The translations under genes and the position numbers were made by a program. A stretch of 64,000 bases of DNA from Triparma columacea (Eukaryota; Sar; Bolidophyceae; Parmales; Triparmaceae). The notes below the pieces were generated by a model that saw only the letters and a list, made by a program, of their open reading frames with translations, did not search any database and was not told where the DNA came from. Shown one piece after another: positions 46,261 to 56,186 of the stretch. The stretch spans positions 22,073-86,072 of the forward strand of contig BRYA01000245.1 in assembly GCA_030267965.1 (NCBI GenBank), in the 5' to 3' direction. The stretch's first letter is position 1. Each line of letters starts with the position of its first letter.

Positions 46261-47142
46261 TCAAACACCCCCCTCTACCCCCGCCAACGCCCGTCTCGTC
46301 CACATATTGATGACCATCTGCGCAGCGATCCCCCAAAGAATCCCTAGCTTCTGCTTGTGCGTAACGCTGGGCATCCAGATCCAGAAAAGTAGGAAGAAGC
46401 CCACGAAGAAGCCTAGGATGAACCCCCATACTAGGTCCCTCTGGGTGCCCACCGCAACCGACCCCACGCCCCCGGTGCGGTCGTTGTCCCAGGGGTCGTC
46501 CTCCGCCCGCCTGGTCCTTAAAAAGCCAGACGTCAAGCTCGGCCCCCTCAGCCCGACGTTCGCACCGTACTCGGACAGGGGACCCTGGCGGGACATCCAC
46601 TCGGACTCCATCCTGAACCTCCTGTCCTCCTCGTCCTCGCTCGGGTCCACGGGCTGCGCGTCACTGTACTCCCTGACTGCGCTTGCAAAGTAGACCCTCA
46701 CAGCGTTCACCTCGCTCCTGCTCATCCTGCTCCTCAGAGTGTCGAAGCCCCTCCTCCCCCCGCCCTCGAGGTCCTCGTCGCTGCTCTCCCCCTCGTCCTG
46801 CGGGGCAGTCTGTGAGCCCATCATAGCGACAGTCCCCCTTATGGCAGCCTGCGCCTGAACCCCACTGGACGTCACCCCGGCAGCCGCCACCACCGCGTGC
46901 ACGTAGGACCCGTCGCTAAGGGCGAACTTGTCGAGCTTGGACGAATCGGGGGCCAGCAGCTTGCCACCGGCGATTAGACGGAGGTAACGATCAGCGGCTG
47001 CAGAACCAAGCTCATCTCTTACTAGTTTCTTTAGGGATGCCACGGTGGAGGTGGTAGGAGAGAGGGAAAGGTCAAATGCTGTATTTGAATTAGTGCATTT
47101 TACGTGTAGGGTCAAGGCTGAGGGAGAATCAGGGGTGGACAT
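46261..47142 (-). CDS. Ubiquitin-like domain membrane protein, Dsc3/DUF2407-like
   Basis: Intronless, 293 aa, ATG at 47142. Residues 5-90 form a ubiquitin-like fold (LHVKCTNSNTAFDL..., VASLKKLV, RYLRLIAGGKLL, DGSYVHAVV). After an acidic linker, the C-terminal part resembles the DUF2407 C-terminal region: EDDPWDNDR, then two membrane segments, LVWGFILGFFVGFFLLFWIW and LGILWGIAAQMVI. In fungi such proteins are subunits of the Golgi/endosomal Dsc (Tul1) E3 ubiquitin ligase complex; that function is inferred by architecture. Alternatives are other UBL-TM proteins (TMUB-like). The neighbouring otubain-like gene is also ubiquitin-related but not adjacent. Confidence 0.65.
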   Translation of the reverse strand: MSTPDSPSALTLHVKCTNSNTAFDLSLSPTTSTVASLKKLVRDELGSAAADRYLRLIAGGKLLAPDSSKLDKFALSDGSYVHAVVAAAGVTSSGVQAQAAIRGTVAMMGSQTAPQDEGESSDEDLEGGGRRGFDTLRSRMSRSEVNAVRVYFASAVREYSDAQPVDPSEDEEDRRFRMESEWMSRQGPLSEYGANVGLRGPSLTSGFLRTRRAEDDPWDNDRTGGVGSVAVGTQRDLVWGFILGFFVGFFLLFWIWMPSVTHKQKLGILWGIAAQMVINMWTRRALAGVEGGV

Positions 47143-47539
47143 TGGGAGGGGCCAACGGGCCTTCTGAGAGATTTAGAAGAGATTGAATGAATGATGTTGA
47201 GGTTAGGGGGAGTGTGGCGGTAGAGAGTAAGCAGATAGAGGGAGAGAGCGCGCGTGTAGTTGTGATTTTGTGGAGAAAGGACAAGCTGGAGAGTGCAGTT
47301 TTGGAGCTTTTGGGAGAACTTGGGACGGAGGAAATGGGAAGTAATAAAATGTTTGATAACACCATGTTTCACAAACAACCCTTAAATCAATGATTAAAGA
47401 ACTCCCAACTTTCACTCTAGGTGTTGTGTTTGTCTCTTAATCACCCCCCCCCNNGTCCCTGTCCCTGTCCCTATCCCTCCTGTCCCTGCCCTTGCCCCCC
47501 TTACTCCTCGTCCGATGTGTCCTCGTCCAATATGTCCGC
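47143..47539. other. Intergenic region with assembly gap and GTCCCT repeats
   Basis: 397 bp between the Dsc3-like start and the DUF285 gene stop. A poly-C run and two N (47453-47454) are followed by GTCCCT-type repeats to about 47500. No gene seen. Confidence 0.7.
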
Positions 47540-49992
47540 CTACTCTGAGGTGCAATTGTTTTGGCCCTGTACGTACTTTCCGGAGCCAGAGGTGGTACCA
47601 CTAGGGCAATCAACGCATGGTCCGTTAGTGTCGGGTTTCAGACTAGTTCCTGGTGGTTGGCCAGTAAGCTCGAACATGCCAAAAAAACTCTGGACTTTGC
47701 ATACGTTCCAGCCTGTGACGTCCTTGTCAAAGGCAAATGCGCCATAGAACATAAACTGCATGTTAGTGACACTCGAGACATCCCAACTCCCAATATCCTG
47801 GTTGAAGACTTCTGCGCCACTGTGTTTAATTCAAGGCCGAGTGGTGATGTGCGAGATGAGAATTGCGTGTGCGTGTGTGAGTGTTAGAATTAGAAGCGAG
47901 TGTATTACATAAAATGGAACACAGCAAAGATAGCACGCAAACCACAAAGACCTCATCTCCAAAGCATCTCTCAATACTCACTCGAACATAGCATACATGC
48001 TAGTGACACTCGAGACATCCCAACTCCCAATATCCTGGTTGAAGACTTCTGCGCCACTGTGTTTAATTCAAGGCCGAGTGGTGATGTGCGAGATGAGATT
48101 TGCGTGTGCGTGTGTGAATGTTAGAATGAGATGCGATTATATTACTTAATGTAGAATGCAGCAAATATAACACGCAAACTACGAAGACCTCCACTTCAAA
48201 ACATCTCTCAATACTCACTAGAACATATCATACATGTCAGTGACACTCGAGACATTCCAACTCCCAATATCCTGGTTGAAGACTTGAGCATTACTGTGTT
48301 GAATTAATGCCGAGTTGAGATGTGCGAGATGAGATTTGTGTGTGCGTGTGTGAATGTTAGAATGAGAAGCGAGTATATTACTTAAAATAGACTGCAGCAA
48401 AGATAACACGCAAACCACAAAGACCTCCACTAAAAAGCATCTCTCAATACTCACTTGAACATCTTTTGCATGTCAGTGACACTGGAGACATTCCAACTCC
48501 CAATATCCTGGTTGAAGTCTTCAGCGAAACTGCGTTTATTTCAAGGCCGAGTGGAGATGTGCGAGATAAGATTTGCGTGTGCGTGTGTGAATGTTAGAGT
48601 GAGAAGCGAGTGTATTACTTAAAATAGAATGCAGCAAAGATAGCACGCAAACCACGAAGACCTCATCTCTAAGGCATCTCTCAATACTCACTAGAACATA
48701 AACTGCATATCAGTGACACTGGAGACATCCCAACCACTGATATCGTCGTTGAATGTTCTTTTGCCATTGAATGCACTCGACATGTCAGTGACATCCTTCG
48801 TGCACCTGCTCAGCCGGCGATTTGATTTGGGTCCGCAGAGGGCGGATTGCCGAGAGGAGAATATGAGGGTTAGTTGTTACTGGGGCTCGCATGTTCATCC
48901 TCCCATGATGCATCGTTGTCCCGTCCTACTTTGTCAACCTGCCCACAACATAGCCCCATCTGCATCCTCTCTACTCGTTTGTTCTTCCAACTACTTACCA
49001 GTCCTCGATGTTGCCGTATGTGCATGCCGCAAGGGCAGGATCAGAAAACCAGGCAGTGAGTGCATTGCTGAAGCCAACATTGTCGAAGCAGGGTGTTTCC
49101 GTAGTACTGCACGTAGGACTAGCAGTAGGCGATGGCGTAGGCGATGCCGTAGGACTAGCAGTAGGCACGGGAGTGGGAGCAGGCGTCGGGCTGTCAGTTG
49201 GCTGTGGAGTTGTGGGCGCAAGCGTAGGCAAAGGGGTGGGTGCGGGAGTTGGTGCAGGTGTCGGGCACGTTAGGATTGGGCACTGACACGCGGGGGTGGG
49301 TGCAGGTGTCGGGCACGTTAGGATCGGGCACATTGGCTGCGGAGTTGTAGGCGCAAGCGTAGGTGTAGGAGTAGTCGTGGGAGTTGGAGCAGGCGTTGGG
49401 CTGTCTGTGGGCCCAGTGAACTCAATGGCACACGTGCACGTGCAGTTGCCGGGGAAGTAACTCCACTGCCAAGTAGCAGAGCCGGGGCCACAGTTATTTT
49501 TTTTGACTTTGTCGAAAGTACCTTCATCGTCGTCGTCGTTCGCTGAGATCAGTTTGCTGTGGATAACAGAGCAAAGCTTCGTCTTTGTGGTTCTCGTGCT
49601 AGAGATCGGGTCAGGTGTGTCCACCAGGTGGGTGCAGGAGTAGTTGCGGGAGTGGGAGTAGGCGTGGGAGTAGGAGTAGGTGTGGGAGTGGGAGCAGACG
49701 TCGGGTTGACAGTGGGCCCAGTGAATACCATGGCACAAGTGCATGTGCAGTTGCCAGGAAAGTAACCCCACTGCCAAGTAGCAGAGCCGGGGCCGCAGTT
49801 CCTCTCTTTGACTTCGTCGAAAGTAGCTTCTTCGTTGTCGTTGTTCGCTGAGATCAGTTTGCTGTGGATAACAGAGCAAAGCTTCGTCTTTGTGGTTCTC
49901 GTGCTAGAGATCAGGCTGGTTGTGTCCACACAAGAAGCTTCCGCGACAGTGGTGTAAGCCAGGAGGGTCAAGAGGAAAACTAGTATCTTCAT
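47540..49992 (-). CDS. Secreted DUF285/BspA-like repeat protein with Cys domains and Pro/Thr linkers
   Basis: The ATG at 49992 begins a signal peptide (MKILVFLLTLLAYTTVAEA). Then come Cys-containing segments (KLCSVIHSKLISAN..., NCGPGSATWQWGYFPGNCTCTC) and PT-rich linkers, both duplicated, then FSNALTAWFSDPALAACTYGNIEDW. Spliced exons (48805-48692, 48529-48455, 48293-48219, 48056-47982, 47819-47540) carry repeats of the type FNQDIGSWNVSSVTDMYDMF, the DUF285/BspA leucine-rich-like repeat. Three internal exons are exactly 75 nt, one 25-aa repeat each. Such proteins are extracellular or surface proteins with likely adhesive roles. A 305-bp duplication (49380-49925) changes frame between its copies, so the N-terminal and C-terminal halves are not in one frame as sequenced; an unseen intron, an error or gene decay could explain it. 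Confidence 0.65.
47744..48710. repeat. About 237-bp tandem repeat, each unit one exon plus one intron
   Basis: Units begin at about 47744, 47982, 48219, 48455 and 48692 (spacing 236-238 bp). Each includes a DUF285 exon and an intron with recurring words (GTGTGCGTGTGTGA, TCTCTCAATACTCACT, AGCACGCAAACCAC). Both exon and intron are conserved, so the duplications are recent. Confidence 0.9.
49380..49925. repeat. 305-bp tandem duplication in the DUF285 gene
   Basis: The segment about 49380-49620 repeats at about 49685-49925 with a period of 305 bp (for example GCTGTGGATAACAGAGC at 49556 and at 49861). 305 is not a multiple of three, so the copies are read in different frames. Confidence 0.85.
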
Positions 49993-50530
49993 GTTATATT
50001 GCTGCGGAGTCGATTGGAGAGAGTTAGAAAAAAGTCTGACTGCGTCTAGGAGGTTGAAAGTGCCGTCGCAATTATAATACATCACAAGTTTGTCCCCATA
50101 TCGACGTAGTTATATTGATATACCTCTCTGATGGCCAAATAATCGCCAGAAACAATTGGGTCTTGGGTCGACGAGTATTAAGCATTAGGAGACTATTTCC
50201 TCCACATTTGGGGGCGTATTCGCGCCAAAAAGTGAATGGGTCGTACAACAATAGCAAGATTTGTATTTTAAAGGTGAGCCTAGGAGTAAAAGGCGCCCGA
50301 TATTAGTAAATACTGACCTTGAATTAAATTTGCTCACTCCTCACTGAAAACCTCTTCTTCCGGCTCTTCGCACTCTGTGGTTTTTGAGCAAATTGGTTTG
50401 CTCAATTCAGGTGAGATATGACGGCAGTAATACAATTTATTCCATTGTTATGTGTAAATACCACCAAAACACTAAAAACCGAATGAAGATGAATGAAGAT
50501 GAATGCAAATGAAGGAAAGCACCCACTCAA
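49993..50530. other. Divergent intergenic region
   Basis: 538 bp between the DUF285 start and the b5 reductase start. Contains a perfect inverted repeat (50384-50405) and AATGAAGATG-type short repeats at 50479-50515. No gene seen. Confidence 0.6.
50384..50405. repeat. Perfect 9-bp inverted repeat TTGAGCAAA-TTGG-TTTGCTCAA
   Basis: Two 9-bp arms with a 4-nt spacer in the intergenic region. The half-site TTGAGCAAA also occurs at about 54977-54985. Possible regulatory palindrome or hairpin. Confidence 0.7.
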
Positions 50531-51487
50531 ATGAGTCGGCCTCTTCGCTCCAATCTCCCTCTTCTTCCACAATCTAACCCTCCCTCCTTACAGATGATGC
50601 GTCTCCGTCCAATCCTCCTCTCAATAACTCCTTCAATCCTCCCCCTAACAATCGCAACATCATCCTTCTCAACCTTCCCTCTTGGTCCTCCCACAAGTTC
50701 TATCGTCCCCCCCGGTTCCTGCCAGCTCGACGAAACCTGGAAGGCCTGCAAGTTGACCTCGTCCAAATCCCTAACCCAAGACACGAAGCTACTAACATTC
50801 TCAACACCGGACACAACTTCACCCTTAAACCTCCCAACATGTGCTTGTATCCTAGCGTCTGGGGGTGAGGATCCTACTTCCGATTCCGCCGCTCCTTACG
50901 TCCGTCCATACACGCCAGTTTCCACGAACTCCTTATCCGGTTCCTTCGATTTGATCGTAAAAGAGTACCCCACCGGTGGTCTTAGTAAGTACATTTGTAA
51001 CATGAACGTCGGTGACACTCTTGACTTCAAGCATATCCCCTTCAACGTTAAACGGCAGTACCCTTTCAACCGTACCCACGTAGCAATGATAGCCGGTGGT
51101 ACAGGTGTGACACCTATGATCCAAGCCCTGCACGCTTTGTTAGGAAGTGATGAGGATGAGACTAAGGTTACGCTGCTGTATGGGAGCAGGAGAAAGGAGG
51201 ATATCATTGCTAGAGATGCGCTAGAGGTTTGGGAGAGGATGAGCGGGGGGAGACTTAAGGTCGTGCATGTACTGAGCGAGGAGGAGGGAGATTGGGGGGG
51301 GGAGAGGGGACATATCGATAAAGGGATTATTCAGAAATATTTACCAGGGAAGGAACAGGACGTTGAGATATTCGTTTGCGGACCGGAGGGTATGTACGGG
51401 AGTTTGTGCGGCCCGAGGGGGGAGGAGGGTGTGGATGGGATACTTGGGGAAATGGGGTACGGGCCAGATCAGGTTGTCAAGTTCTAG
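50531..51487 (+). CDS. NADH-cytochrome b5 reductase-like flavoprotein
   Basis: Intronless, 318 aa, ATG at 50531. A hydrophobic, Ser/Arg-rich N-terminus (about 50 aa) could be a mitochondrial presequence or membrane anchor. The FAD domain has the RPYTPVS motif and GGLSKYI; the NAD domain has MIAGGTGVTPMIQAL, LLYGSRRKEDI and the C-terminal CGPEGM. These are the ferredoxin-reductase-superfamily motifs of cytochrome b5 reductase, which passes electrons from NADH through FAD to cytochrome b5. The N-terminus is compatible with an MCR1-like mitochondrial or an ER form. Convergent with the otubain gene, 67 bp apart. Confidence 0.88.
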   Translation: MSRPLRSNLPLLPQSNPPSLQMMRLRPILLSITPSILPLTIATSSFSTFPLGPPTSSIVPPGSCQLDETWKACKLTSSKSLTQDTKLLTFSTPDTTSPLNLPTCACILASGGEDPTSDSAAPYVRPYTPVSTNSLSGSFDLIVKEYPTGGLSKYICNMNVGDTLDFKHIPFNVKRQYPFNRTHVAMIAGGTGVTPMIQALHALLGSDEDETKVTLLYGSRRKEDIIARDALEVWERMSGGRLKVVHVLSEEEGDWGGERGHIDKGIIQKYLPGKEQDVEIFVCGPEGMYGSLCGPRGEEGVDGILGEMGYGPDQVVKF

Positions 51488-51554
51488 TTTGTTCAAAAAA
51501 CAATCAAAGAGATCCAAACATTATCAAAAAAAAAAAAAGGAGACTTGATGTTAT

Positions 51555-52304
51555 TTAAGGGTACAGCAGGTCGTAGTGTCCCGGCCTGTACATGACGTTA
51601 ACCATAAGTCCGTCCGTCCCCTCCCCGAAAGTGTGTTTTGTGACTTTACCCTCCTTGTCGTGTCCGTCTACGTATGATACCTCAACCCTTGCTTCGAATG
51701 CTTCGGCTAGGGCGATCACTTGGAGCTGGTCGCACTCACGACCGGTTGGCTCTACCTCGCGCTTGCAGAAATCCGATATGTCGGAATAGGAGGAGGGGAG
51801 GAAGGAGGAGTACTTGGGGTCAGACTTTAACTGAAGGGAACAGAGGGGACGCATGTACCAGCAGCAGTACTCAGCTGATCCACCCTCCTCTGTCATGACC
51901 TTGTGGATACCATCCATCCCTTCCTGACCACCTTTCTCCCTGCAGTCCTTTACAGTGACCTCTAAGAGTTCTACGAACTCATCATGGAACATCTCAAGTG
52001 CGTCCTTAGAGTAACCGGCATCACCTAAAAGGGAGAGGGATGTTTTTATGTAGGTAGTGAGACGATGGAGGACTGAGGGAGGGGAGGTTAGGAGGGAGGT
52101 TAGGATTGCGTATAAGAATGCACGGTAGAAACAACTTCCGTCACCCTTTATTATACGGAGGGAAGTGAAGGTGGAGGATAAGGTTGATATCTGGGGACGG
52201 AATGGTGAAGATGGTGGGAAGATTGTATTCAGGTGGGAGATTGGGTAAAGTTGACTAACGAGAGGAGTTGATGAGGCCTCATTTATACTCTCAATTTCGT
52301 CCAT
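51555..52304 (-). CDS. OTUB1: Otubain-like deubiquitinase (peptidase C65)
   Basis: Intronless, 249 aa, ATG at 52304. The catalytic cysteine lies in KGDGSCFYRAFLYA (about residue 58) and the catalytic histidine in MYRPGHYDLLYP at the very C-terminus, with ECDQLQVIALAEAF between them as in otubains. Length fits OTUB1/OTUB2. Otubains remove ubiquitin from proteins, OTUB1 preferring K48 chains. The symbol is given by family resemblance only; OTUB2 is possible. Confidence 0.88.
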   Translation of the reverse strand: MDEIESINEASSTPLVSQLYPISHLNTIFPPSSPFRPQISTLSSTFTSLRIIKGDGSCFYRAFLYAILTSLLTSPPSVLHRLTTYIKTSLSLLGDAGYSKDALEMFHDEFVELLEVTVKDCREKGGQEGMDGIHKVMTEEGGSAEYCCWYMRPLCSLQLKSDPKYSSFLPSSYSDISDFCKREVEPTGRECDQLQVIALAEAFEARVEVSYVDGHDKEGKVTKHTFGEGTDGLMVNVMYRPGHYDLLYP

Positions 52305-52889
52305 TTTGATGTTTGGAGGTTAGGGATAGAGATTAGGGATAGATGATGTTTAGATGAAGGTAAGTGAATGTGATATAACGTAGATAATGGGGAGATAATG
52401 AGGAGATAAATATTAGAGAGGGAGGATAAGGAAGCAGGTTTTCTCATTTATTTCTTTTATGCTGGGAGAAGATACGAGAAGATACGCTGAAAAGGAAATA
52501 ATCGACAACAAGAATGAAACAGAATCCAAGAGGTGCTGCGTAAGTTGTTATTGAGCAGATTAAGCAATAAGAGAGGGAACAAAACTCCAATGAGGGGAAG
52601 ACTTGACGAGCAAAATATGCAGCAAAGGAGCCTGGGGGAGGATTTAGCGCGATTTAACTGCTTCCATAAAGAAGATACTTCATTTTCATAGACGCTACCA
52701 TCTCAAATTGGTCTGTAATGTCATATATCTATCATAATATCTGTCATATATCTGTCAGTCACAGCACCTACAACACACGACCCCCTCCCTTGCACTCTCG
52801 CCGCTTCGCTTCATACCTCTTTGCTTCTTACCCCTCACCCTCATCACCCCTCACCCTCCTCAACCTCTGACAGTGCCCGAAGTGTCGCC
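52305..52889. other. Divergent intergenic region
   Basis: 585 bp between the otubain start and the next gene's first ATG. AT-rich centre, then C-rich near 52780-52880. No RNA gene or repeat of note. Confidence 0.55.
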
Positions 52890-54818
52890 ATGAAAGCTGA
52901 GAAAGATGCCATTGCTGCAGCCCTTCTCCTCAAGCAAAAGCAAAATGATAGTAGTAGTAGTGGTAGTAGTAGTAGTGGCCCCTCAGGGAACAAGGCCATG
53001 GAAAATGCCAACCTCCGGCCAAGAGAGATTGCCCCTCAACAGATGGATGTGGTAAAGAAGGATGACTCCAAGGACAACTCCAAGGAGGACTCCAAGGAGG
53101 ACTCCAAGGAGGACTCAAATTTGAACTCTGAGGATGACTCCACCTCCTCTATCAATTCCTCATCCGTTCCCCTTCCCCCCACGTACAAGCTCCCCGTCGG
53201 TGCCCCCTCCCCTCCCCCCCCCATCCCTGCCCCTGCCCTCTCCCCTCCCCCCACCTACAAGCTCCCTCTCGGTGATCCCTCACCTCCCCCTCCCCCCACC
53301 CCAACCCCTACCCCCATCCCTACCCCCCCCTCAACCTCCCGTCGTTCCTCCTCCCGTTCCAAGCGTCTCTCCTCAAAAATGTCCGCCTCCCTCCGCCCCG
53401 GGTTTGCACCTATTGAAGGTAGTCCTCCAAGCTTCACCTTCTCAACGACACGTCGTGTCAGGAAGAGAGCACCGCCTGCATATCAACCGAAGAGAGAGAA
53501 CCCTGTTAACCCTAGAGTCGACGATATAGTTGATTGGATGAGGGCTATTAACTCTGGAAACGCTACGACTGCGAGGACGGTTATGGTTAGGGTTTGCTGT
53601 AATGGGGGGTATATTAGTAGAGAGAGTAGCGGACAGGCTAGAGAGAAAAGAGCTAGGTGCTATAATTTAAGCTGGATTGGGGGGAAGGAGAACGAAAAGG
53701 AAGAAGGAAAGGTTGGGGGGGAGGGGGAGATGGGGAGAGGTAATATAGGGGCGAAGGATGGAGTTGGTAATAAGGGGAATAATAAGAAGGGGGGAGGGGG
53801 AGGTAATGGGGGTAAGGGATCGGTAGGTTCAACGGTAAAAAAACAGCAGGCTCCCACGGCGGGATTACCGGCTAACCCGGCAACTCAAGGGAAAACTGCA
53901 TACAACATGCATAACTACTACGGGAAGGGGGGACCGGGGGGGATTGTGGGAAAGGGGGAGATGGACGCTTGGACGAAAATGGGATTGGGGTGGGGGATTG
54001 GGGTGGGGGGACAAGGGAGCAAAAGAGCACTGGGGGGGAGGGGGGGGGGGACGGATGATCTGGAAAAGGACGATGATGCGGTCATGTGGGCGGCGGGGAT
54101 TGGGGAACTGAAAGGGGGGAGGAGAGGGAGCAGGGTTATGGTGGAGGTTATGAAGGGGATGGAGGGGGGGGAGGTTAAGGTTGGGAGACTTAGCTGGCTG
54201 AACGGGGTGGGGGCAGGGGGGGGGAAGGGAGAGGAGGACGAGGAGGAAGAGGAGGAGGATTATGGGGGAAATGCAAGCACAGGAGGGAAGGAAATTAAGA
54301 AGGGGAATGGGGTTGATTCACGTCCCGTGCGCAACTTTGCGCTCTACTACGGTTTCAAGGAGGAGTCCCCAGATGAGATGGACGTGGATGGTGGGGGAGA
54401 AAAAATGAGACTGGAAAGCGTGTTTGAGGAGGAGGTTGAAGAGGAGGGGGGGGGGAAGACGGGGAAGGGAGACGAGGGAGGGGTGGGGGGGGAAGGAGGG
54501 GAGGAGGACGACGACGGAAGCTTGGAGGGAGAACAGATCGCCGCACCCGCTAAACGGGACTTTGGAAAGGGACTGCCGGGGGATATCAAGAAAGTCCTGG
54601 CAACGCTGCAAGGGAGGCTAAGGTCGCTGGACGAGAAGGAGGACAGGGAGGACAGGAGGAGGAGGGCAATGCTGATGGAGGCGGGGACGGTTAAGGACAG
54701 CTTGAGAGGGCTTGAGAACTGGAACATGGAACTCAAGATTAGACAGCAGAAGCTTGGAGGGGGGAGAAGGGGAGGAATGAAAGTCAGGATCGATAGGGGA
54801 GGGATGGACGGAGTTTAG
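52890..54818 (+). CDS. Unknown low-complexity protein, Ser/Asp, Pro and Gly/Glu-rich
   Basis: One open frame of 642 aa from the first ATG at 52890; no introns needed. Not recognised. Order: short Ala/Leu helix, Ser repeats, KEDSKEDS repeats, a Pro-rich part with a repeated PPTYKLPVG/PPTYKLPLG word, a basic stretch (RRSSSRSKRLSSK), a moderately complex segment (VDDIVDWMRAINSG, KRARCYNLSWIGG), a long Gly-rich region with AYNMHNYYGKGGPGG, an acidic part, and a C-terminal charged helix (LATLQGRLRSLDEKEDRED...). The middle segments look like real protein, and the frame is open despite very high purine content. Intrinsically disordered nuclear or scaffold protein is a guess. Confidence 0.55.
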   Translation: MKAEKDAIAAALLLKQKQNDSSSSGSSSSGPSGNKAMENANLRPREIAPQQMDVVKKDDSKDNSKEDSKEDSKEDSNLNSEDDSTSSINSSSVPLPPTYKLPVGAPSPPPPIPAPALSPPPTYKLPLGDPSPPPPPTPTPTPIPTPPSTSRRSSSRSKRLSSKMSASLRPGFAPIEGSPPSFTFSTTRRVRKRAPPAYQPKRENPVNPRVDDIVDWMRAINSGNATTARTVMVRVCCNGGYISRESSGQAREKRARCYNLSWIGGKENEKEEGKVGGEGEMGRGNIGAKDGVGNKGNNKKGGGGGNGGKGSVGSTVKKQQAPTAGLPANPATQGKTAYNMHNYYGKGGPGGIVGKGEMDAWTKMGLGWGIGVGGQGSKRALGGRGGGTDDLEKDDDAVMWAAGIGELKGGRRGSRVMVEVMKGMEGGEVKVGRLSWLNGVGAGGGKGEEDEEEEEEDYGGNASTGGKEIKKGNGVDSRPVRNFALYYGFKEESPDEMDVDGGGEKMRLESVFEEEVEEEGGGKTGKGDEGGVGGEGGEEDDDGSLEGEQIAAPAKRDFGKGLPGDIKKVLATLQGRLRSLDEKEDREDRRRRAMLMEAGTVKDSLRGLENWNMELKIRQQKLGGGRRGGMKVRIDRGGMDGV

Positions 54819-55360
54819 GAGGTATGGGGAGGGGGACGTTGGGAGGGGGACGTTGGGAGGGGGACGTTGGGAGGGGGACGTTGGGAGGGGGACGTTGGGA
54901 GGGGGACGTTGGGAGGGGGACGTTGGGAGGGGAACTCCTGGTTGAGTTAAAAGTGTATTCCACTGTTGTTTGATTTTTGAGCAAAGTAATTGCGACGCTT
55001 TGGCATTAATGTTTCATCTCGACTATCAGGATATCGTGCCGCCGATCAAATGTTCGCACGGCGCTTGCACCTCACCCTCGCTTTTCCTGTTTGCATGTTT
55101 ACTACCTGTTTTCTTACCTGTTTTCTTCACAAAATCCTTCACCCTAAAAATCGACATATACGTCGATCAATAAGAACAGCAACACGTACCTCTCTACACT
55201 TATTCTCCTGTTGTTGTCGTCAACAACGTCGTCCTATCTCCTTCCCCTCAAGCGTGCCCCCCTCCAAGCCAACTCAATCGTCTCTAAATATTTCCCTTCT
55301 ATATCATCTTCATTCGCTATTAAACCACTACACGCTTCTTTCACAACCTCCTTATCAAGT
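54819..55360. other. Intergenic region with 14-bp tandem repeat
   Basis: 542 bp between the unknown protein and the DUF3228 gene. The first 115 bp are a tandem repeat. An in-frame open stretch lies upstream of the DUF3228 ATG from about 55211 but lacks an ATG. Confidence 0.6.
54827..54932. repeat. 14-bp tandem repeat GGGAGGGGGACGTT
   Basis: Seven to eight copies directly after the stop codon region of the unknown protein. G-runs make quadruplex formation possible on the plus strand. Confidence 0.92.
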
Positions 55361-56186
55361 ATGGCACCAAAAGTAACCTGTATAGACCCCTTCTGTTACA
55401 AACAGTTCCCTCTATCCTTTCCCTCACCATCGTCCAAGGGTTCCTCAGCCAAGCTTGACGTTACAGCCGAGGAATTCGAGGATGTGCTCAACAGTTACAT
55501 CCACGACGAGGGCTACGAGCTCAGGGAGGGCTACGCACCATTCTGCAAGCACGTCTTCCTCCCAAACGTCAACAAGGGGAAGGGTGGAGGGCCGCTCACC
55601 ATGGGGAGGGTTAACACAGTGGAAATCACGGACGATAACGAGGCTCTTATTAGGACGGAGTACGAGGCGAGAACGGAGAAGGAGGTGAGGTTGAGAATGG
55701 GGGAGAGGGGAGAGGGGAGAGGGGGACACTTTGATGAGTCAAGTGCTAAGAGCCATTTGTGAAGAGTTAGGTGTGATGAGAATCGCGGGATTGTGATGGT
55801 GTTCTCACCCCCCCCCTCCCCCTCCTCCCTCCACCCCCCCCCTCCACCCTCAGCTCCCAGTGCTGACACGTTACTTCCCCGCTGATTCCATACCCTCTGA
55901 ATCTCTCCCCCCCGCCACCTACCTTGACTGCATCCTCTATTCCCGCTCCCAGATAATCGCCGAGAACGCCGCAATGGGTGAGTCCGGCGTTCCCTCCCAC
56001 GCCTCCATCCCCTGGGGTGTGGTATCTATCAAGCTCCAGACCGTGGACTACGAGCTACCGATGAACCCAATAACAGCTATGAGGAACGCGCTGGGGGAGG
56101 AGTATGGGGGGAGCGGGAAGGAGATTGATAGAGGGGAGTATATTAAGGCAGTGGAGTTCTGGGGGAAACACGCGGTCGTCAAGTAG
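55361..56186 (+). CDS. DUF3228 family protein
   Basis: Two exons (55361-55684 and 55854-56186) give 218 aa. ATG at 55361 (MAPKVTCIDPFCYKQF). The conserved C-terminal half contains ENAAMGE, WGVVSIKLQTVDYELPMNPITAMRNALG and GGSGKEIDRGEYIKAVEFW, which I recognise as the DUF3228 family of plants, algae and some bacteria, with no known reaction. An open frame continues upstream of the ATG (55211-55360, LSSTTSSYLLPLKRAPLQANS), which could be part of a targeting peptide if an upstream start exon exists; this is not shown. Confidence 0.75.

Noticed and set aside
47757..48800. CRISPR-like array because of regular 237-bp spacing
   Set aside because: Units are full exon-intron copies of a eukaryotic gene, with no short repeats and unique spacers.
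55211..55360. Extended N-terminus of the DUF3228 protein
   Set aside because: The open frame upstream has no ATG; the first ATG at 55361 was used.
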